DNA of 64,000 nucleotides from Daphnia carinata (GCF_022539665.2 NC_081336.1:3488221-3552220), one strand, 5' to 3'; positions 50,501 through 62,949 are shown, numbered from the stretch's first letter. Numbers and translations: made by a program. Notes: a model not told the origin generated them from the sequence alone.

Positions 50501-53500
50501 ATGCAAAGGGGTTAAAAATTTTATTCTAACAAGGCGTTGGGACTTTGAGACGCTCGTTTTTAACACAGTCAAGAAAATAAGGCCGTGCATCATTGAAATG
50601 CACTAATGTATTCAACGCGTAAGCGTAGCACATGCTAAAATGCTCGAACTCGAATAGAGACACACACAAACATGTGCGCTGCTGTTGTATGTATAAAGAG
50701 AATATAAAAATAAAAATGATTTTAGTATATGACGACGCCTTTGATTGCCCATCGTATAATCATAACGCAGCAGTTGCAACGTCGGCAGTGGCCCTATATA
50801 CTTTGCTTTTATATGTACCATAGAGACGCAAACGTTGTATACACGAGACACACAGCAGTGCGTGTGTGTATATAAAGGGCCTATTAGATCGTCAAGCCAA
50901 TGGGACTCGTAAATGCCAGCGGAAATAACTCCCATCTCTTCTCACTTAACTTGAGGCATCAAGATTGTTTTTGTTTAGTTTTTTTTTATACGCAAGAGAA
51001 GAGATTATGCACGTGAGAATAAGGGAAGTTGTTCAAACACATAAACGAAAGTATCAATACGGTAAGTCGCTCTTAATATTTTGATTATTATTGGAAAAAA
51101 AATATATGAATTTTGTTCGTTAAATTAGGCGTCCTCGTTTCGTATAATAGAGACGATAAGCTGCTCGCATTATATGCCATTTCCTTATGTAATTCTTTTC
51201 ACATTTTAACGAGGCGAGTTGTTCTTTTCTTCTATTGTTATAATTTTTTTTTTATTTTCTTTCTATCATTTTTATCTCCCCTTCCTAGTCCTTTTTCTTT
51301 TAAATGTTTTAATGTAACTATTCATATCGAATCGGGGTATAATTCTCAATGGCGTTTCGCCTGGTGGGGGATTCCATTACGAGGCCGTATATATGAAGAT
51401 ATGCTGCCACAAACAAAAGAAGGTAAGCAACCCCGATGAATTTTGGAAGAAATAAAAAAAAAAAAATGAGGAACAATGAAAATCATCGTAAATTGTTCCT
51501 GATTTTATTATAGCGTAGACACATACCAAGTTTAAATTGTTCCAGTTGCATCAGTGACTAAAAGAGGCTAACATCGGCCTTCTTTTGTAACCGATCCTTT
51601 TATATTTTTGGAGGAAAAGGAAACGAAACCAAAATGAAACCAAAATGCGAAGACGAATGAAGTATAAATGACGAACTAGTCTGATGACATCTGGAACTCT
51701 GAGAAACAAATCAGAAATCAGACGATGCGGATGGACGCAAAAACAAAAAAAAAAATATAAAGAAACATGTGAAACAAATAGAATATAAAAAAAAAGGGTG
51801 GTGGTTACCAGACAGTGAAAAGTAGGAGGAGTTGGAAGACGTGTTAATTGACAAGACGTTGGGTTTTTTTTTTTGTAGACGAACAAAAAAAAAAGGGGGG
51901 GGGGGAGAACAGAAAAAAAAAAGAGGAAACGGAAACAAAGAAACAAGTCACACGCTGACACACAAACAGAGGACAACCATCGTTTTCTCTCTGTACATCC
52001 AATCCAATCGTAGAACGCCAAATACTTTGGGAGGCGGAGGACATGTATAGGACACAGCAGTGCAAGAACAATACCTCCCCCCTCTCTGTCGGTACAACCA
52101 TCGGCATATATACATATCCAGAAAGAAAAAAAAAGAGAAGTCAAGTCAAGTTAGAAAAATGAACGAAACAATCGAGAGGGGGGAATTTTGTGCTATGCGG
52201 AGGCTTCGTTCTTCTGTCACTCACACGGTTACTGGGCGATGTAGAATAGGAAAAAAAAGGGGAGAAGCGAAAATCCCGGGACACAATAACTAGAGAAGAT
52301 GTTTTGAAAAAAAGGAAAAGGGAATCAGAGGCCATTGGGAGCGAGTTTGTCACAAGACTGTCAGACGATCAGCCCAGACGCCGACGTCGCCCACTTCCTT
52401 TCTCCGCCCTTATTGTCTGACTTTCGCTATCGATTGCAAAACATTTTTTTTTGTTTTTTAACCTTTCCACGTGGTCTACATTTTTCCCCAATCCTATTTC
52501 GTATATACTCAATGACGTCACGTCGATCCGTTCAACTATATCTCTCTCTTCTTTTTAACCAATAGAAATTTTAGGATTAAGGGACGATTGATTTAAATGG
52601 TTTTTTATGTTGCCTATCGCTGGCAGCCAGACAGTCATAGTTTCTTATTAAAAATTGTTACGAGTTTCGTTTTCGATACACTTGGGAATGATAAATCAAA
52701 AAAAAAAAAGAATCAACGTAAATCAATAGATCTATAGGAAAATACATGTTAAAAAATACGTTTGAAAAATTCTTTTGAAAAAACGAAGTTTCAATTTCGT
52801 ATCGGATTGTGTCATCGGGCGGTGTCGACTTTCGTGTTCATTGAACAAATAAAAAAAAAAAAAATGGTCAACTAAAATTAGGATGATTTTTTTTATTTGA
52901 TTTTCTTCCTTATACTATTGCCGGCGTTGAAACAAGCGATGGTTGAACAATGCACGACAGGTTTAGAAAGCCAATCAGAACGTTTGTCACGCTTGGTGTA
53001 ATCCTGTCGTTGCTGAGGCTATGTGTAGTCCGATCTAGCTGTCGTGTCAACCGATGATTACAATAACAATAGTTTTATTTTTTTTAAGGAAAAAAAGACC
53101 ATTTGTATATTTCAAATGAATCGTATCTGTAAGTAGATTAAATAATTCCCGTGAATTCCCAGCGTTTAATCAAAAATTTATCGAATCCAATTGCAATTCG
53201 TTTTCTTGTTTCCAGAAATAGAACAGGCCTTTTTGTACATAGCCTTCCAGTTAATTACAAGGGTTCATTCCAAGAAGACATGTGTAACACACAAAAAGTA
53301 GAACTCAACAATTTTCAGAAAAATAATTTCGGGGTTCTCGGTAGTTTCGATTTCCGCGCTTCTATTCAATAACCCCCCCCCCCCCCCCCCATACAGAAAA
53401 AGTAAAACAATAATATCGCATGCATATTAAAAAAAAAAGAACACAGGTAAAAAAAAGTATATAATTTGTCTCTTTTTTTTGTTTTCCAGAGGATGAGGGG

Positions 53501-56500
53501 CACTCTCCCCCTCCCCCCATCCCTGCATCGAAATATATGTTCCAGTGCATAGTACAGTTTACCTATCTACGCATGTACACATAGATCCAGGCCTACGGTG
53601 TACATGTGTAAGGAAATTTGACATATCCTCATCGCTGATTGGCCCCAAGCACATTTAGTTTCATTTTCCGGAAAGAGTGTGTGCACCATATTGTTTTTGG
53701 AAAAACAATTCCCCCCCCCCCCTTCCTCCTTACTTACCGTATGTATTTGCCCTTTCAAAAAAAGAAAAAAAAAGAATTTCTCAGTATATATATATACACG
53801 CTTGTTTTGTTTCAATTTGTAACTCAGCGGAAAAATGGCCGTGTAGACCATTTTGAGGTATATATCTATGGCCGGCTGCTTATTCCGGCCGTCATAAAAA
53901 AAAAGAACCTTCTTTTTTTTTAGAGGGTGGGTGTTTAAAAAAAAAACCTGTAATTTTCTTGTAGGCTTTTATACTCACCAATGGGAGAATAGAAATGTAT
54001 AGCGTTCTATATAGCTGATGGTATGGTATACACATGGACGTATAACTGCTCTCTTATATATTTAGTTCTCCGACAGCAACGAAGCGGGACTTTTTTTTTT
54101 TTTTAAAGCCAGCCGTTGTTCATGGCTCGTTTTGCTTAGACTTTTTCCCTAGATATATGATTTCCCTTCTTTATCATATTTCTCTATTTCATTTTTTTTT
54201 TCCTCTCACCAATTGTCTCATCACCGGTGAGCCAACAACTGACAGTGTCCCTTTATTTATTTATTTTTTTTTTTTGTCTGAAAAAATAATTCCATGGTTA
54301 TTATTTATTGTTCAAAATTGTAATGATATGGTGTCACGTGTATTACAAACACCCATAGTTTTCGTTCATTTTTTCACAGTCGTGAATTTATGGCTCGTTG
54401 ATTGACCCGTAGTCGAACTCTGTGTATTTGCCGATATTGCGAATTGCATTTAGAGGGCCTAGGGTTTTAGAAGACGTGACATTTAAGAAATACTGTTAGT
54501 TCGATATAGTTTCATACTAACACATCCGGCTTTGTTTTGCACTAGGCAATTGTATAAGTTCAAATGGATTACTCTCTCGTTCGTGTCAAACTCTCATCCT
54601 TTTGATTCTTTCTGTTTTTTTTTAGTTGTTGGTTGGCAGAAACCTTTAACCTTTCACCCGCGCTTGCCATCAACTACATTTTTATATACGAAAAACGACT
54701 TCTTTTCTGTGTGTGTTAAGTTTTGCCCATCTCCTTTTCTTTTAGTTCCTTTCGAGCAAAAAAAAAAAAATGAACTCCGGAAAAAGGCAGTAAGTATCCG
54801 ACAGTTAACAACAACTTGCTCTCCATACAACCTCTTACATGTTAACCATTTAAAGAAAGAAAAAGAAACAGAGAATAGGAGGAACTCTCTGTTTAGTAAA
54901 AAAAAAAAAAAAAAAAAAAAACATATAAATGAGAATCAGGATGTCGAGGGAAAAACACCATTTACACTCTGTTTCGTATATAATCGTAGGAAAGGGAAAT
55001 AAAAAAAAAAGAAACAAAACCAGAATGTCTTTAGTTCTTATTGAAATGTATAAGCATATCACCATGTTTTTCTTTTGTCCAACCCTCGTTTTTTTTATAT
55101 ATACGAGCGGCCATGTTTTTTGTTGGTCCCGTTCCTCCACTTTTTCATGATGAAACACTTGAACTGTGTTTTTGAAATGTTTTTCGCCTCCAAGTTTTTG
55201 AGTCACTTTAATTATACCACCAGGTATTCATATAAGGAAGGGGGATAGGAAACCCAGCCATGCCAGTCATCGGGATAACTACATAGGTCGCCCTCCCTTC
55301 ATTTTGTTGTTGTCGTTATTATTGTAGTTAGTAGTTTTCAAAAGAGTGGGGGATTTCTTCTTTTTTTCACCCGCACGCTTTTTTCTTTTATTTCTATTTT
55401 CTTATTCTTTTCGTGGGGGGATTACACACGGACCAGACAAGTTCAATATGCACCGGCTTTTAAATGCGTTCTTCCCGCTGTTATTATACGGTAATGGATA
55501 GAATGCATTTTTTTTTTGGTGGCCTCGGCATACGATCGGCATGACGGGAAACACGCGGACTCTTGTAGGCAATTACCTTCATCTTCTGTAATTGCATGAA
55601 TCAGATTTTCGTTTCTCTTCTTCTACACTCACGATGATAAGAAACGAAGAAAAAAAGGGAAGAAGCCTATGAGAAAACAGTATATTTAGGAATTCGAACC
55701 ATTTCTCTCTCTCTCTCTCTCCCGTCTTTTCTCTACGTATATAAATACCTCGTCGTTGGCTATGCCACACATATATCCATCCCGAATGGATTATGCATGA
55801 ATGCGGTGAATACGCAATCTGCGGCCGGCCCGCCTGCCTGTGATGAGATGAGTTAAATGCCTGTCGAGAATAAATGGGAAAAAAAAAACTTTGAAAAAAA
55901 AAACGAACTAAAGAACGAATGAAAAGATATATACGCACACACACACCAACGTGTGTAATTGATAGTTGTTTCACTCGTACATGTGTACAACGAAACCCTT
56001 TCATTTTGATTTTTTGTTCTTAGCGATAAGGCCGTCGGTTAAATCAAAAAATGTTTAAAGCGCCATCGACGACGACCGTTGCTCCCGTTATTCACGAAAT
56101 TTAAACATTGAAAATAGTCAAATAATAATGAGTTATACATCCACGTAGTCTGTGTGACCTATTCTGTTTTAAAAGCGCGTACTTGATCCATCGAGCAAAG
56201 TTTTTTCCCCTGTGTTTTTCAATTAAATATTTTTTTTTCTATATTACAAACGTGCACGAAAATAATTGAGAAGAACGAGAACAAAAGGTAATGGAAATAA
56301 CGCATCCGACAAACTGTAACGACAGCACGGAAAAAAACAAAAACAAAACAAAAGTGGCAGCTGTGCAGGACCAAGAAATGGCTAAACGAAAAAAACGATA
56401 TTTTCCTCTGCCGGCATTTATCGAGCTCGTTCTCAGCCGAAGCGAGACTGAATTGCTACGATAAATAAGAAAATACACGTAGATGCCCTGTGTATATATA

Positions 56501-57360
56501 TATATATATCTATTACTTACGTTTACGTACATAATAAACGTGCATGTACAAGATATATAAGATCCCATTTTTTCCCACACACACACACACACACACAAAG
56601 CAAGAGCCCTATATGTATCGAGCTAGTAACAGCGTTGCTAGAGCTCCCGCGTTCGATCCCGAGAAATATTAATAGCCGATTCGGAACGGAGCCCGTCGGG
56701 CCTGAACCTTTTTTTTTTATTATTGCTCCTTTTTTTTCTATTTTTTTTATCGCCATTATTGCCGAGTGAGAGTTCCGCATCGTGTGTTATTGAATCGTTT
56801 ATGATCTATTTGAAAAAGAAAGGATTTTTCTTGTTTGTTTGTAATGACAAGCAAATGAATAAGATTATACGTAGAAATAGAGAAAGAGAGATGTCGAATG
56901 ATTTAAACTGAAAAAACGAGACACAGTTCATCAAACGTAAGCGCGGGGGACACATTCCTCTTTGTCGTTCGTGCCACATCGAGTAGAACATGTCCCAGAA
57001 AAACTCAAGCAGTCAACACGCCGTGAAATGTGTCATGCATCTTTGCTCCCGCTAATTTGCCTTTTTTTCCTATTATACTATTGTAAGGCTGTACGGAATT
57101 TTCGCTCTCCGTAAAAGCGTAACCAATAATCCAACCGCATGCAACGAGATGATAAAAAAGAATGAGACAAATGCCAACGATGAATCTTCTACCGTTATCT
57201 TTAAACCATTAGCCATGCCTTTCAATTGTTTTTCAAAAAAAAAAATTCTTTTTGGGTCGATCAACATTGAAGAATGTAGGTGTGTATACATATATTTTTA
57301 TCAAAAAAGTATTTGCTGTTATCAATAGGAAAAACACAGTCCCCATAGGCTATTTAATTT
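44541..57360. other. Intergenic, no defensible gene
   Basis: This is 12.8 kb with homopolymers, TA runs, GT/AC repeats and some complex-sequence islands. Open frames at 49276-49626 (116 codons), 51113-51439 and 51551-52144 (- strand, 197 codons) carry no motif I recognise. They are either Phe/Lys/His-rich repeat translations or lack a proper start. One GC-richer island (48525-48720) is listed separately. Confidence 0.65.
48525..48720. promoter_or_regulatory. Candidate cis-regulatory island
   Basis: A GC-richer, complex island sits inside AT-rich intergenic DNA. It holds AAGATGGCCG (YY1/Pho-like, about 48527-48536), GCCGGT-ATA-ACCGGC (48592-48606), GTCTC/GAGAC hairpin arms (48616-48631) and a full CRE TGACGTCA (48656-48663). 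These are motif matches only; no transcript can be inferred. Confidence 0.3.
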
Positions 57361-57390
57361 GGATAAGGTCCCAAGGGATAAGGTCCAAAG
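57361..57390 (+). promoter_or_regulatory. Tandem 15-bp duplication with GATA cores upstream of the carrier gene
   Basis: GGATAAGGTCCCAAG and GGATAAGGTCCAAAG stand side by side and differ at one base, ending 47 bp before the carrier ATG. Each contains GATAA (GATA-factor core) and AAGGTC (nuclear-receptor half-site-like). They lie in the likely promoter or 5' UTR. Confidence 0.4.
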
Positions 57391-57437
57391 GGTGAGTTGA
57401 ATTCCATAGCGTCAGATGTCGTCGTTCACTATTTTGA

Positions 57438-58818
57438 ATGGACGTCTGGACGGATTTCTTCGCTGGATGTTGTGGTGGTGTGTTTTGTCGAACCAATAAA
57501 TCCAGCAGGTTAAACATTTAAAATTATCTTCATTAAGTTTTATTCAAACAGGGATAGCTGGCACGTTTTTTGGGCATCCGATCGACACGATAAAAGTGCG
57601 ACAACAAACTCATCTTCATGGACATTTGACCACGCGTCGCTGTGTCCAGTTGGCATTGAAAAATGAAGGGGTAAGCTCATTTCTTTTTCCTTACACCAAC
57701 AAAATCTCTTAGGAAAATGGATTAACTCCAATAACTAGATAAGAGTAAACATTCACTGTACTTGTCTGACTTATTGTGAACAGGCTACTGGATTATTCAA
57801 AGGGTTGAGCTCCCCAATTTGCACTGCAGCTTTAGTCAATGCCACTTTTTTTGGTGTTTATGGTGGCACTGTCAAACTGATGTTGCAAGTATCTGAAAAA
57901 CCTGCCAACAGCATGCCAGACTATAAAATAGTTACAGCTGCTGGCATGGTGGCCGGTACAGTGCAACTGTTGGTCTGTTGCCCAGTGGATCTTGTCAAAA
58001 TCAAACTCCAAACTGGATCAGGTGAGCACACCTTTATTGTACTTTGTTAAAATTAAATGCCTTATTATTATGGAGCATTATATTTAAATGCTTGTGTAAA
58101 GTACCATTATCTCATTGATGCAGGTGCTGGAAATGGTCCTCTACCAAAGACAAATGGCTCTCTAAATACTAGTCCTATTGCCAGTAAACCATTCAAGGGG
58201 CCAATTGATTGCTTAATGACAATGTATAAAACACATGGAATTAGGGCCTGGTATAAGGGTCTTGTTCCTATGTTTTGGAGGTAAAAAAGAAAATTACCTG
58301 CGATAATTATCCTGTTTCGTGATAAACAGCTGAGGCCATCTAACGGTGTACAATTTATTACGTACCAGAGACGGGCCATCTTACGGCCTTTACATGTTCC
58401 TTTACGAACTGATACTACGAGAGGGTAAAAAGTACTCGACGGGCGGATGGGGTGATGGCTTGCTGGCTTTGATTGCCGGTGGTATAACTGGTAAATTGGC
58501 TCTCTTTTTGCACTTCGTTTTCGTAATAGCCATTCATTAGCAAGATAACCAAAGCTTATTTAATTCCCCATCACAGGAACTGTAACTTGGGTTGCAGTGT
58601 TGCCGATTGACGTCGTCAAATCTCGTATCCAGGCGGATTGCATTGTTAATCCAAAGTATCGTGGCATGCTAGATTGCGTACGCGTTTCTTATAAGGCGGA
58701 AGGCTTGCCCGTCTTCTTTCGCGGATTTTTGGCTATCGCTTTTCGCGCAATGATCGTAAACGCTGCGACATTCTTCGTCTATCAGAGTACCTTGACGCAT
58801 TTGACCACACAGAGGTGA
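57438..58818 (+). CDS. Mitochondrial carrier, SLC25A45/47/48-like (305 aa, six exons)
   Basis: This should be an inner-mitochondrial-membrane solute carrier with three repeats of two transmembrane helices. Exons are 57438-57477, 57552-57670, 57784-58021, 58124-58280, 58369-58490 and 58577-58818. All introns are GT-AG, 74-113 bp, with phases that match. The three carrier signatures are PIDTIK (residues 23-28), PVDLVK (120-125) and PIDVVK (235-240). The protein starts MDVWTDFFAGCCGGIAG, so helix 1 begins near the first Met, as is normal for the family; its length is also typical. Features fitting the A45/47/48 group include VNATFFGVYG (71-80), YRGMLDC and VFFRG. Arg-Asp at 185-186, in the position of contact point II, is the pairing proposed for amino-acid-type carriers. 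The substrate is unknown. Other amino-acid or carnitine-like carriers are possible but less likely. Confidence 0.93.
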
Positions 58819-60242
58819 CCGCTAGTTTTACGAAATAGCTACTACACATCACCTACTTGGTCGTGAGACGATGATACGTCATTTTGTCGTGGCATCGTTG
58901 GCGAGTAGAATGGAAATTTCTCAACGGTCAAGGTAGGAGGAGGGGAACGTAAACATTAATAGCGTGGGCTGATGCAATCTGCAGTACTCTGTAAACCTTG
59001 CCTTTTGTAAAATGGTGATGTTCCAAATTGGAAGAAACGTTCGACTTTTTTGGAAGTCGCTCCTGACGGAAAAGCAAAAAATTTATAGCCATTTCAAAAT
59101 ATTTAATCATTTTTTTCTTTTCTTTTTTTTTTTTAGTTGGTTGCTATATTTTCCTTTTTTTTTTTAAGTCACGTTGTTCTCCACTGCCATAAACATTTTA
59201 GCCAAATGCATGTATAATTGAACGGGTTTCTCTTAAAGATAGCTGTCCTTTCTTCCGTTTATTCAATTTTAGGGTTATGCTAACAAAGATTTTTTTTTTT
59301 CTTTTTCATTTTCTTTTATTATTCTTTCATCTCAAAGATATTACCATCTGTTTCAAGCCATTAAACATTGCAACTAGACAGTCAGTAAACAAATGTCTAA
59401 TGGCAGGGGTGATTTTTATGATTTTGCTTTGGTGGGGTGTTTGAGGGTAGGGACAAGTTGGCACAATTTTCGTTTTCTGCATGGCATGTGTTCAATTCAA
59501 AATATGGATTAAATATATATGTACACAAACATATATAAATACAAATGTTTAAAAATATTAGTCTTTATATAACTTTCTCGAATGAAGTGTGAACATGCAG
59601 CCTATTTACTAAACGGAATGCTTCATTGCATAACATCATTTTAGGCATACCCAAAATCTTAACTACGTCATACGTTGCCATTAGTCATTTTATACCGAGT
59701 ATTTATTTTTCTTCCTACGACCTTCGACGAATAATATTTATACAGGTTTCTTTATGTTTTAAACGAATATGCACTCTTTTTTGCAATTCTGAAGTGAGCA
59801 GACTTAGCAAAATACAAACCTGTTCCTTGTTTTTGTTGCTGCATGTTTCGAATACGTCGTTCTTTCCTCTACCTCGTGCTACAGGCTTTACCGACGGGAT
59901 TCACCAAAAATGTAAAAGCACATTGGGTGTCATTTCGATTTAATTTAATCAAGTTAAGCTGCAGCTCAGTCTTTTACCATCGTAGTTCAAGTTTCTGTGA
60001 AAAAGAAAGATGAAAAATACAAATGTTCAATTAAAATACGTTGCATGGTTATCGACTTTTAGTAGATCTGTCAACGCTGTGTTTTTCATGGCTGCCAAAC
60101 ATAGTTGTTATTTTTCAAGATCTGATTATTAATTTGTCGTTTAGATACTTAGTACTTGCTAAAGCAATGGATCGTCTTGAGTGTTAAATCAACATGTTAT
60201 TGGTATATCCATTGAATCAACGTCATTTAAACTAAAATTGCA
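58819..60242. other. Gap between carrier gene and Hairless (3' UTR and promoter region)
   Basis: AT-rich sequence with ATTAAA hexamers at 59360-59365 and 59508-59513 that could end the carrier transcript. An open frame at 59626-59943 shows no domain. The Hairless 5' UTR and promoter must lie in the last part; no clear TATA box is visible close to the first exon. Confidence 0.6.
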
Positions 60243-60377
60243 ATGGGTAAATCTCGCAAGAAAGTTGGCTGTGGATCGTCAACTGCAGCAGGTGTGTCAC
60301 TTTGAATCGGGAAAAATGATCCCTGGCTAGGTTTCAAATCTACGCCTTTCCGGATTTTGTTAGATAATTATGTCTGA
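60243..60377 (+). other. Possible upstream ORF in the Hairless 5' leader
   Basis: ATG at 60243 opens 16 codons (MGKSRKKV...) to a donor-like GGTGTGT at 60291/60292. If the 72-bp intron to TTAG (60363) is removed, the frame continues GAT AAT TAT GTC TGA. It then ends at 60377 after 20 residues and overlaps the Hairless ATG (60370-60372) in another frame. Unspliced, it stops at 60303-60305. This frame cannot be fused to Hairless through this junction, so I treat it as a uORF and not as the protein start. Confidence 0.4.
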
Positions 60378-61895
60378 CGTGACCATGGACTACTCTGGTG
60401 ATGCATCACAAGCCGACGAGGCTATTCAGAGCCCTGAAACTTGTGTGCCCAAATCACCAAGTTCACCGTTATTACACAGCAAAGTAAAGTCAGAGGATAG
60501 CAGTGACTTTGAAACCAAGCATAAAACCCCTGAAGGAGGAAGACTTCAATTCTACTTTGGTAACCAACACATTCAGAAGTTACAATTTTATATAATTTTC
60601 TGGGAGATGTTGTGCAGAAGTTCGCTGGATGGTTGATCAGTAAATCAACTTGCTTTTCTAGTCCTCTTTATTAACGATTAAAACATTTCGTACCTTTGAA
60701 ATCACATAATCCTGAAATGGTTTTCCATTGTATTACAGATGGAAAAATAGTTTTGGAGTTGAACGATCGGCGGGAAAACGGGAAAACGTGGTGGGTTCCT
60801 GTGACGCAAAAAACGTATTGGCCCCCTCCCCCACCATCGTGTTCCACGCCGGGAAGTACTGTGCGCCAGGAGAGCAGTGCATCTTTTAGTGTCAGTGATG
60901 AATCATCTGTTCAATCTCAGTCGTCACCGTGGCTAAGAGAAACTCGATGGAAGAATCCCAATCCTATGAACAAACGGACAACCAGTGATGTAGAGGGATT
61001 TATGTTTGCCCTTAAAGGCCGTGAACGATGTCGATACCAGTGGAGTCAACGACGAAGACCTTTTCGCTCGATAGAGCAGTGTCATGTGGGACCCAATTCC
61101 GAGTGTGACCAATGTAAAGTCGGCTGGAGAAAAAAGAGCTCGGCTCGGCCAAGCGTGTCTGCGATCACTTCGCGCCTTCTCGAAAAGGCACTTTCAAAGA
61201 AAATGGTGGCGAGTGCGGCGCCAATAGAGCGAATCGAAACACTAGTTTCGCCGAGGAAGCGTCTCCTACGTGACATGGAAAAAGTTCGGCTCCACGATAA
61301 ATCGTCCAGTCCATCTTCTAGTGTTTTGAAGAAAGCCAAAGCACTCATGCCAGCCACACCTTTACCGACGCATTCGGCTGCCGCAATGGCCGCAGCTGCG
61401 GCGGCTGCAGTGGCCCATTCTCTCCAGCCAAGCAAAGTCTATGATCGCCAAAGCAGCTACAGCATCGATTCCTTGCTCAACAAGGAGCGGCAGGAAGAAG
61501 CAGCAGCAGTGGCTTCGTGCAGTTCCTCCTTTCTTCGCTCGCTGTTACGGAAAGCTCCTCCGCTAGCCGCGAATAATGTCCAGGCTGTCAATGGAGTAAG
61601 AAACAAGAGCTTGGTGTCCCATCAGCGAAGGGACGGGGCCATTTCGTTAGCTGGCGGTTCGCGCCCCCTTCAACCACCTGTATGGTTGCCTTACCCTGTA
61701 TCAGCATTTCCTCCTCCAAATTCTTTGGCTCCAGGATCGTCTGCAACTCTGGCAGCCCGACCTGGTCCAAGCTCCTCTCGAAGAGAAAGCCTGGGCAACC
61801 GATTACCACGGGTGCCCACGCCGCCTGATTGTAACGATGATGACGACGATGTCCCGCTCAATTTGACCATTAGACGAGCTCGAGAGCACTCCTAA
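60370..61895 (+). CDS. H: Hairless, Su(H)-binding co-repressor adaptor of Notch signalling (448 aa)
   Basis: Hairless binds Su(H)/CSL in the nucleus and recruits Groucho and CtBP to silence Notch targets. Coding exons are 60370-60559 and 60739-61895, joined in phase 1 by a 179-bp GT-AG intron. The Su(H)-binding box spans about residues 55-95: GGRLQFYFDGKIVLEL then WWVPVTQKTYWPP, the hydrophobic hairpin typical of Hairless. A basic, Cys-containing block follows (about 125-210). The Groucho motif YSIDSLL is at 304-310 and a CtBP-type motif PLNLT at 436-440, close to the C-terminus. An Ala run (AAAMAAAAAAAV) precedes the Groucho motif. The protein is less than half the length of Drosophila Hairless (over 1000 aa), but all three interaction modules are present in order. 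The ATG at 60370 follows an acceptor TTAG and is the first in frame; an in-frame ATG five codons later is possible. Confidence 0.93.
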
Positions 61896-61999
61896 TTTCA
61901 AAGTTTCCTTTCTCAATCTTTTTATCAAAAACAGTCGGTTTCTTTGTTTCTCCAGTGGAAATCTCGTCCGGTCAACATGTACATTTCTTTGCTCTCTAA

Positions 62000-62005
62000 A
62001 ATAAA
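62000..62005 (+). terminator. Candidate Hairless polyadenylation signal AATAAA
   Basis: AATAAA about 105 bp after the Hairless stop codon. Nothing else confirms its use. Confidence 0.4.
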
Positions 62006-62793
62006 TCCCAACCCGTTTCATCGTACTGTTTCTCCTAAACAAAAATAGAATGAAAAATGCTCTTGTTACATTGACCAGGGAATCTCGTTTGTACTCTGCC
62101 TTCCTCTCTTCATTTTTTTTTAAAATAACGGTGGAGTGTCATGGAATCCTATGTCGATACGTAGACCAAAATGAATTGACCCAGTGACGCTGTGTGGAGA
62201 CGGAACTGGGGAAGTTACCAAAACATGAAAGTGCCTCAGCCATCTCTATCTTAAACGTTGCAATTCTAGGTACGATTCATGAAATGTTGACTTGATGATT
62301 CCTTCCATTCGCCCAAAGACTCGTCCAACAGCCTCTTCATTTTTCTTCTACTAATCTCTTCATTTTTTGTTTCGTTTTCCAGCCCAAACTTCCTCTCCTG
62401 TGCCATGTTTTTAAACCGAAAATGAACAACGCCACTCGTTTGGCCAATGTCTTGTTAAGTTGCACCAGTTTCCCTACTCGCTTTTTACGCTGTAACATAA
62501 TGCGTGGTCGTGTGTAATGTGTTTTATGTCGCCGTTGTTTATTTTTTTTTTTCATTATTAATATTATTTTTTTTTTCAATGTTGGTGGAATGTCATTATC
62601 GTGCTGTACATTGTGGGGAGAGAATTTGCCATGATTTTCAGTTCTTTTTAAAACTAATGTTTTTTTTGCAAGTGAGATTACAATCTTCTCGTTAAGGAGG
62701 AAAAAAAAAGAAATCAGTTCGTACGGAGACGTTCGATTGGCACTGTATTTCTCGTCCCAGCACAATAGACCGACATCATTCATCATATAATTC

Positions 62794-62799
62794 TTTATT
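62794..62799 (-). terminator. Candidate polyadenylation signal for the - strand gene
   Basis: TTTATT on the + strand reads AATAAA on the - strand, 982 bp past the stop of the gene at the window edge. I saw no nearer canonical hexamer; variant signals could be used instead. Confidence 0.25.
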
Positions 62800-62810
62800 T
62801 TTTTTTTCAG

Positions 62811-62949
62811 CACGGACAACAACCCACGGACTACTACGATTTAAGTATTCTTCTCTTACAAGAGGGATGTGTGGTGCGTCGCCGTTTTTTGATCATCAGC
62901 ATCACAAATATTTACATCCAGAACAACAAAAAGGGAGAATCAAATAATA
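62811..62949 (+). other. Exon-like block of unknown affiliation
   Basis: A textbook acceptor (T-rich tract then CAG at 62808-62810) and a consensus donor GTAAGTG at 62950 bracket 139 nt. Frame 1 is open throughout (begins HGQQPTDYYDLSILLLQEG, 46 codons). No partner exon with matching phase is visible, and the sequence is unfamiliar. It could be a UTR exon or an alternative 3' exon of Hairless, or chance. Confidence 0.3.

Noticed and set aside
51551-52144. 197-codon open frame on the - strand
   Set aside because: Phe-rich translation of A-rich DNA with no recognisable motif, no homologous pattern and no splice context.
56630-56680. tRNA-like T-loop GCGTTCGATCCCG
   Set aside because: The flanking five-base arms do not pair, and no A box or acceptor stem is present.
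60243-60291. MGKSRKK... as the true N-terminus of Hairless
   Set aside because: Splicing from 60291 to 60364 shifts the frame and reaches TGA at 60375-60377; no other phase-compatible acceptor is evident before the in-frame ATG at 60370.
62337-62822. 161-codon open frame on the - strand
   Set aside because: Lys-rich frame over poly-T stretches in the convergent UTR region; the real - strand exons nearby use other coordinates and have normal composition.
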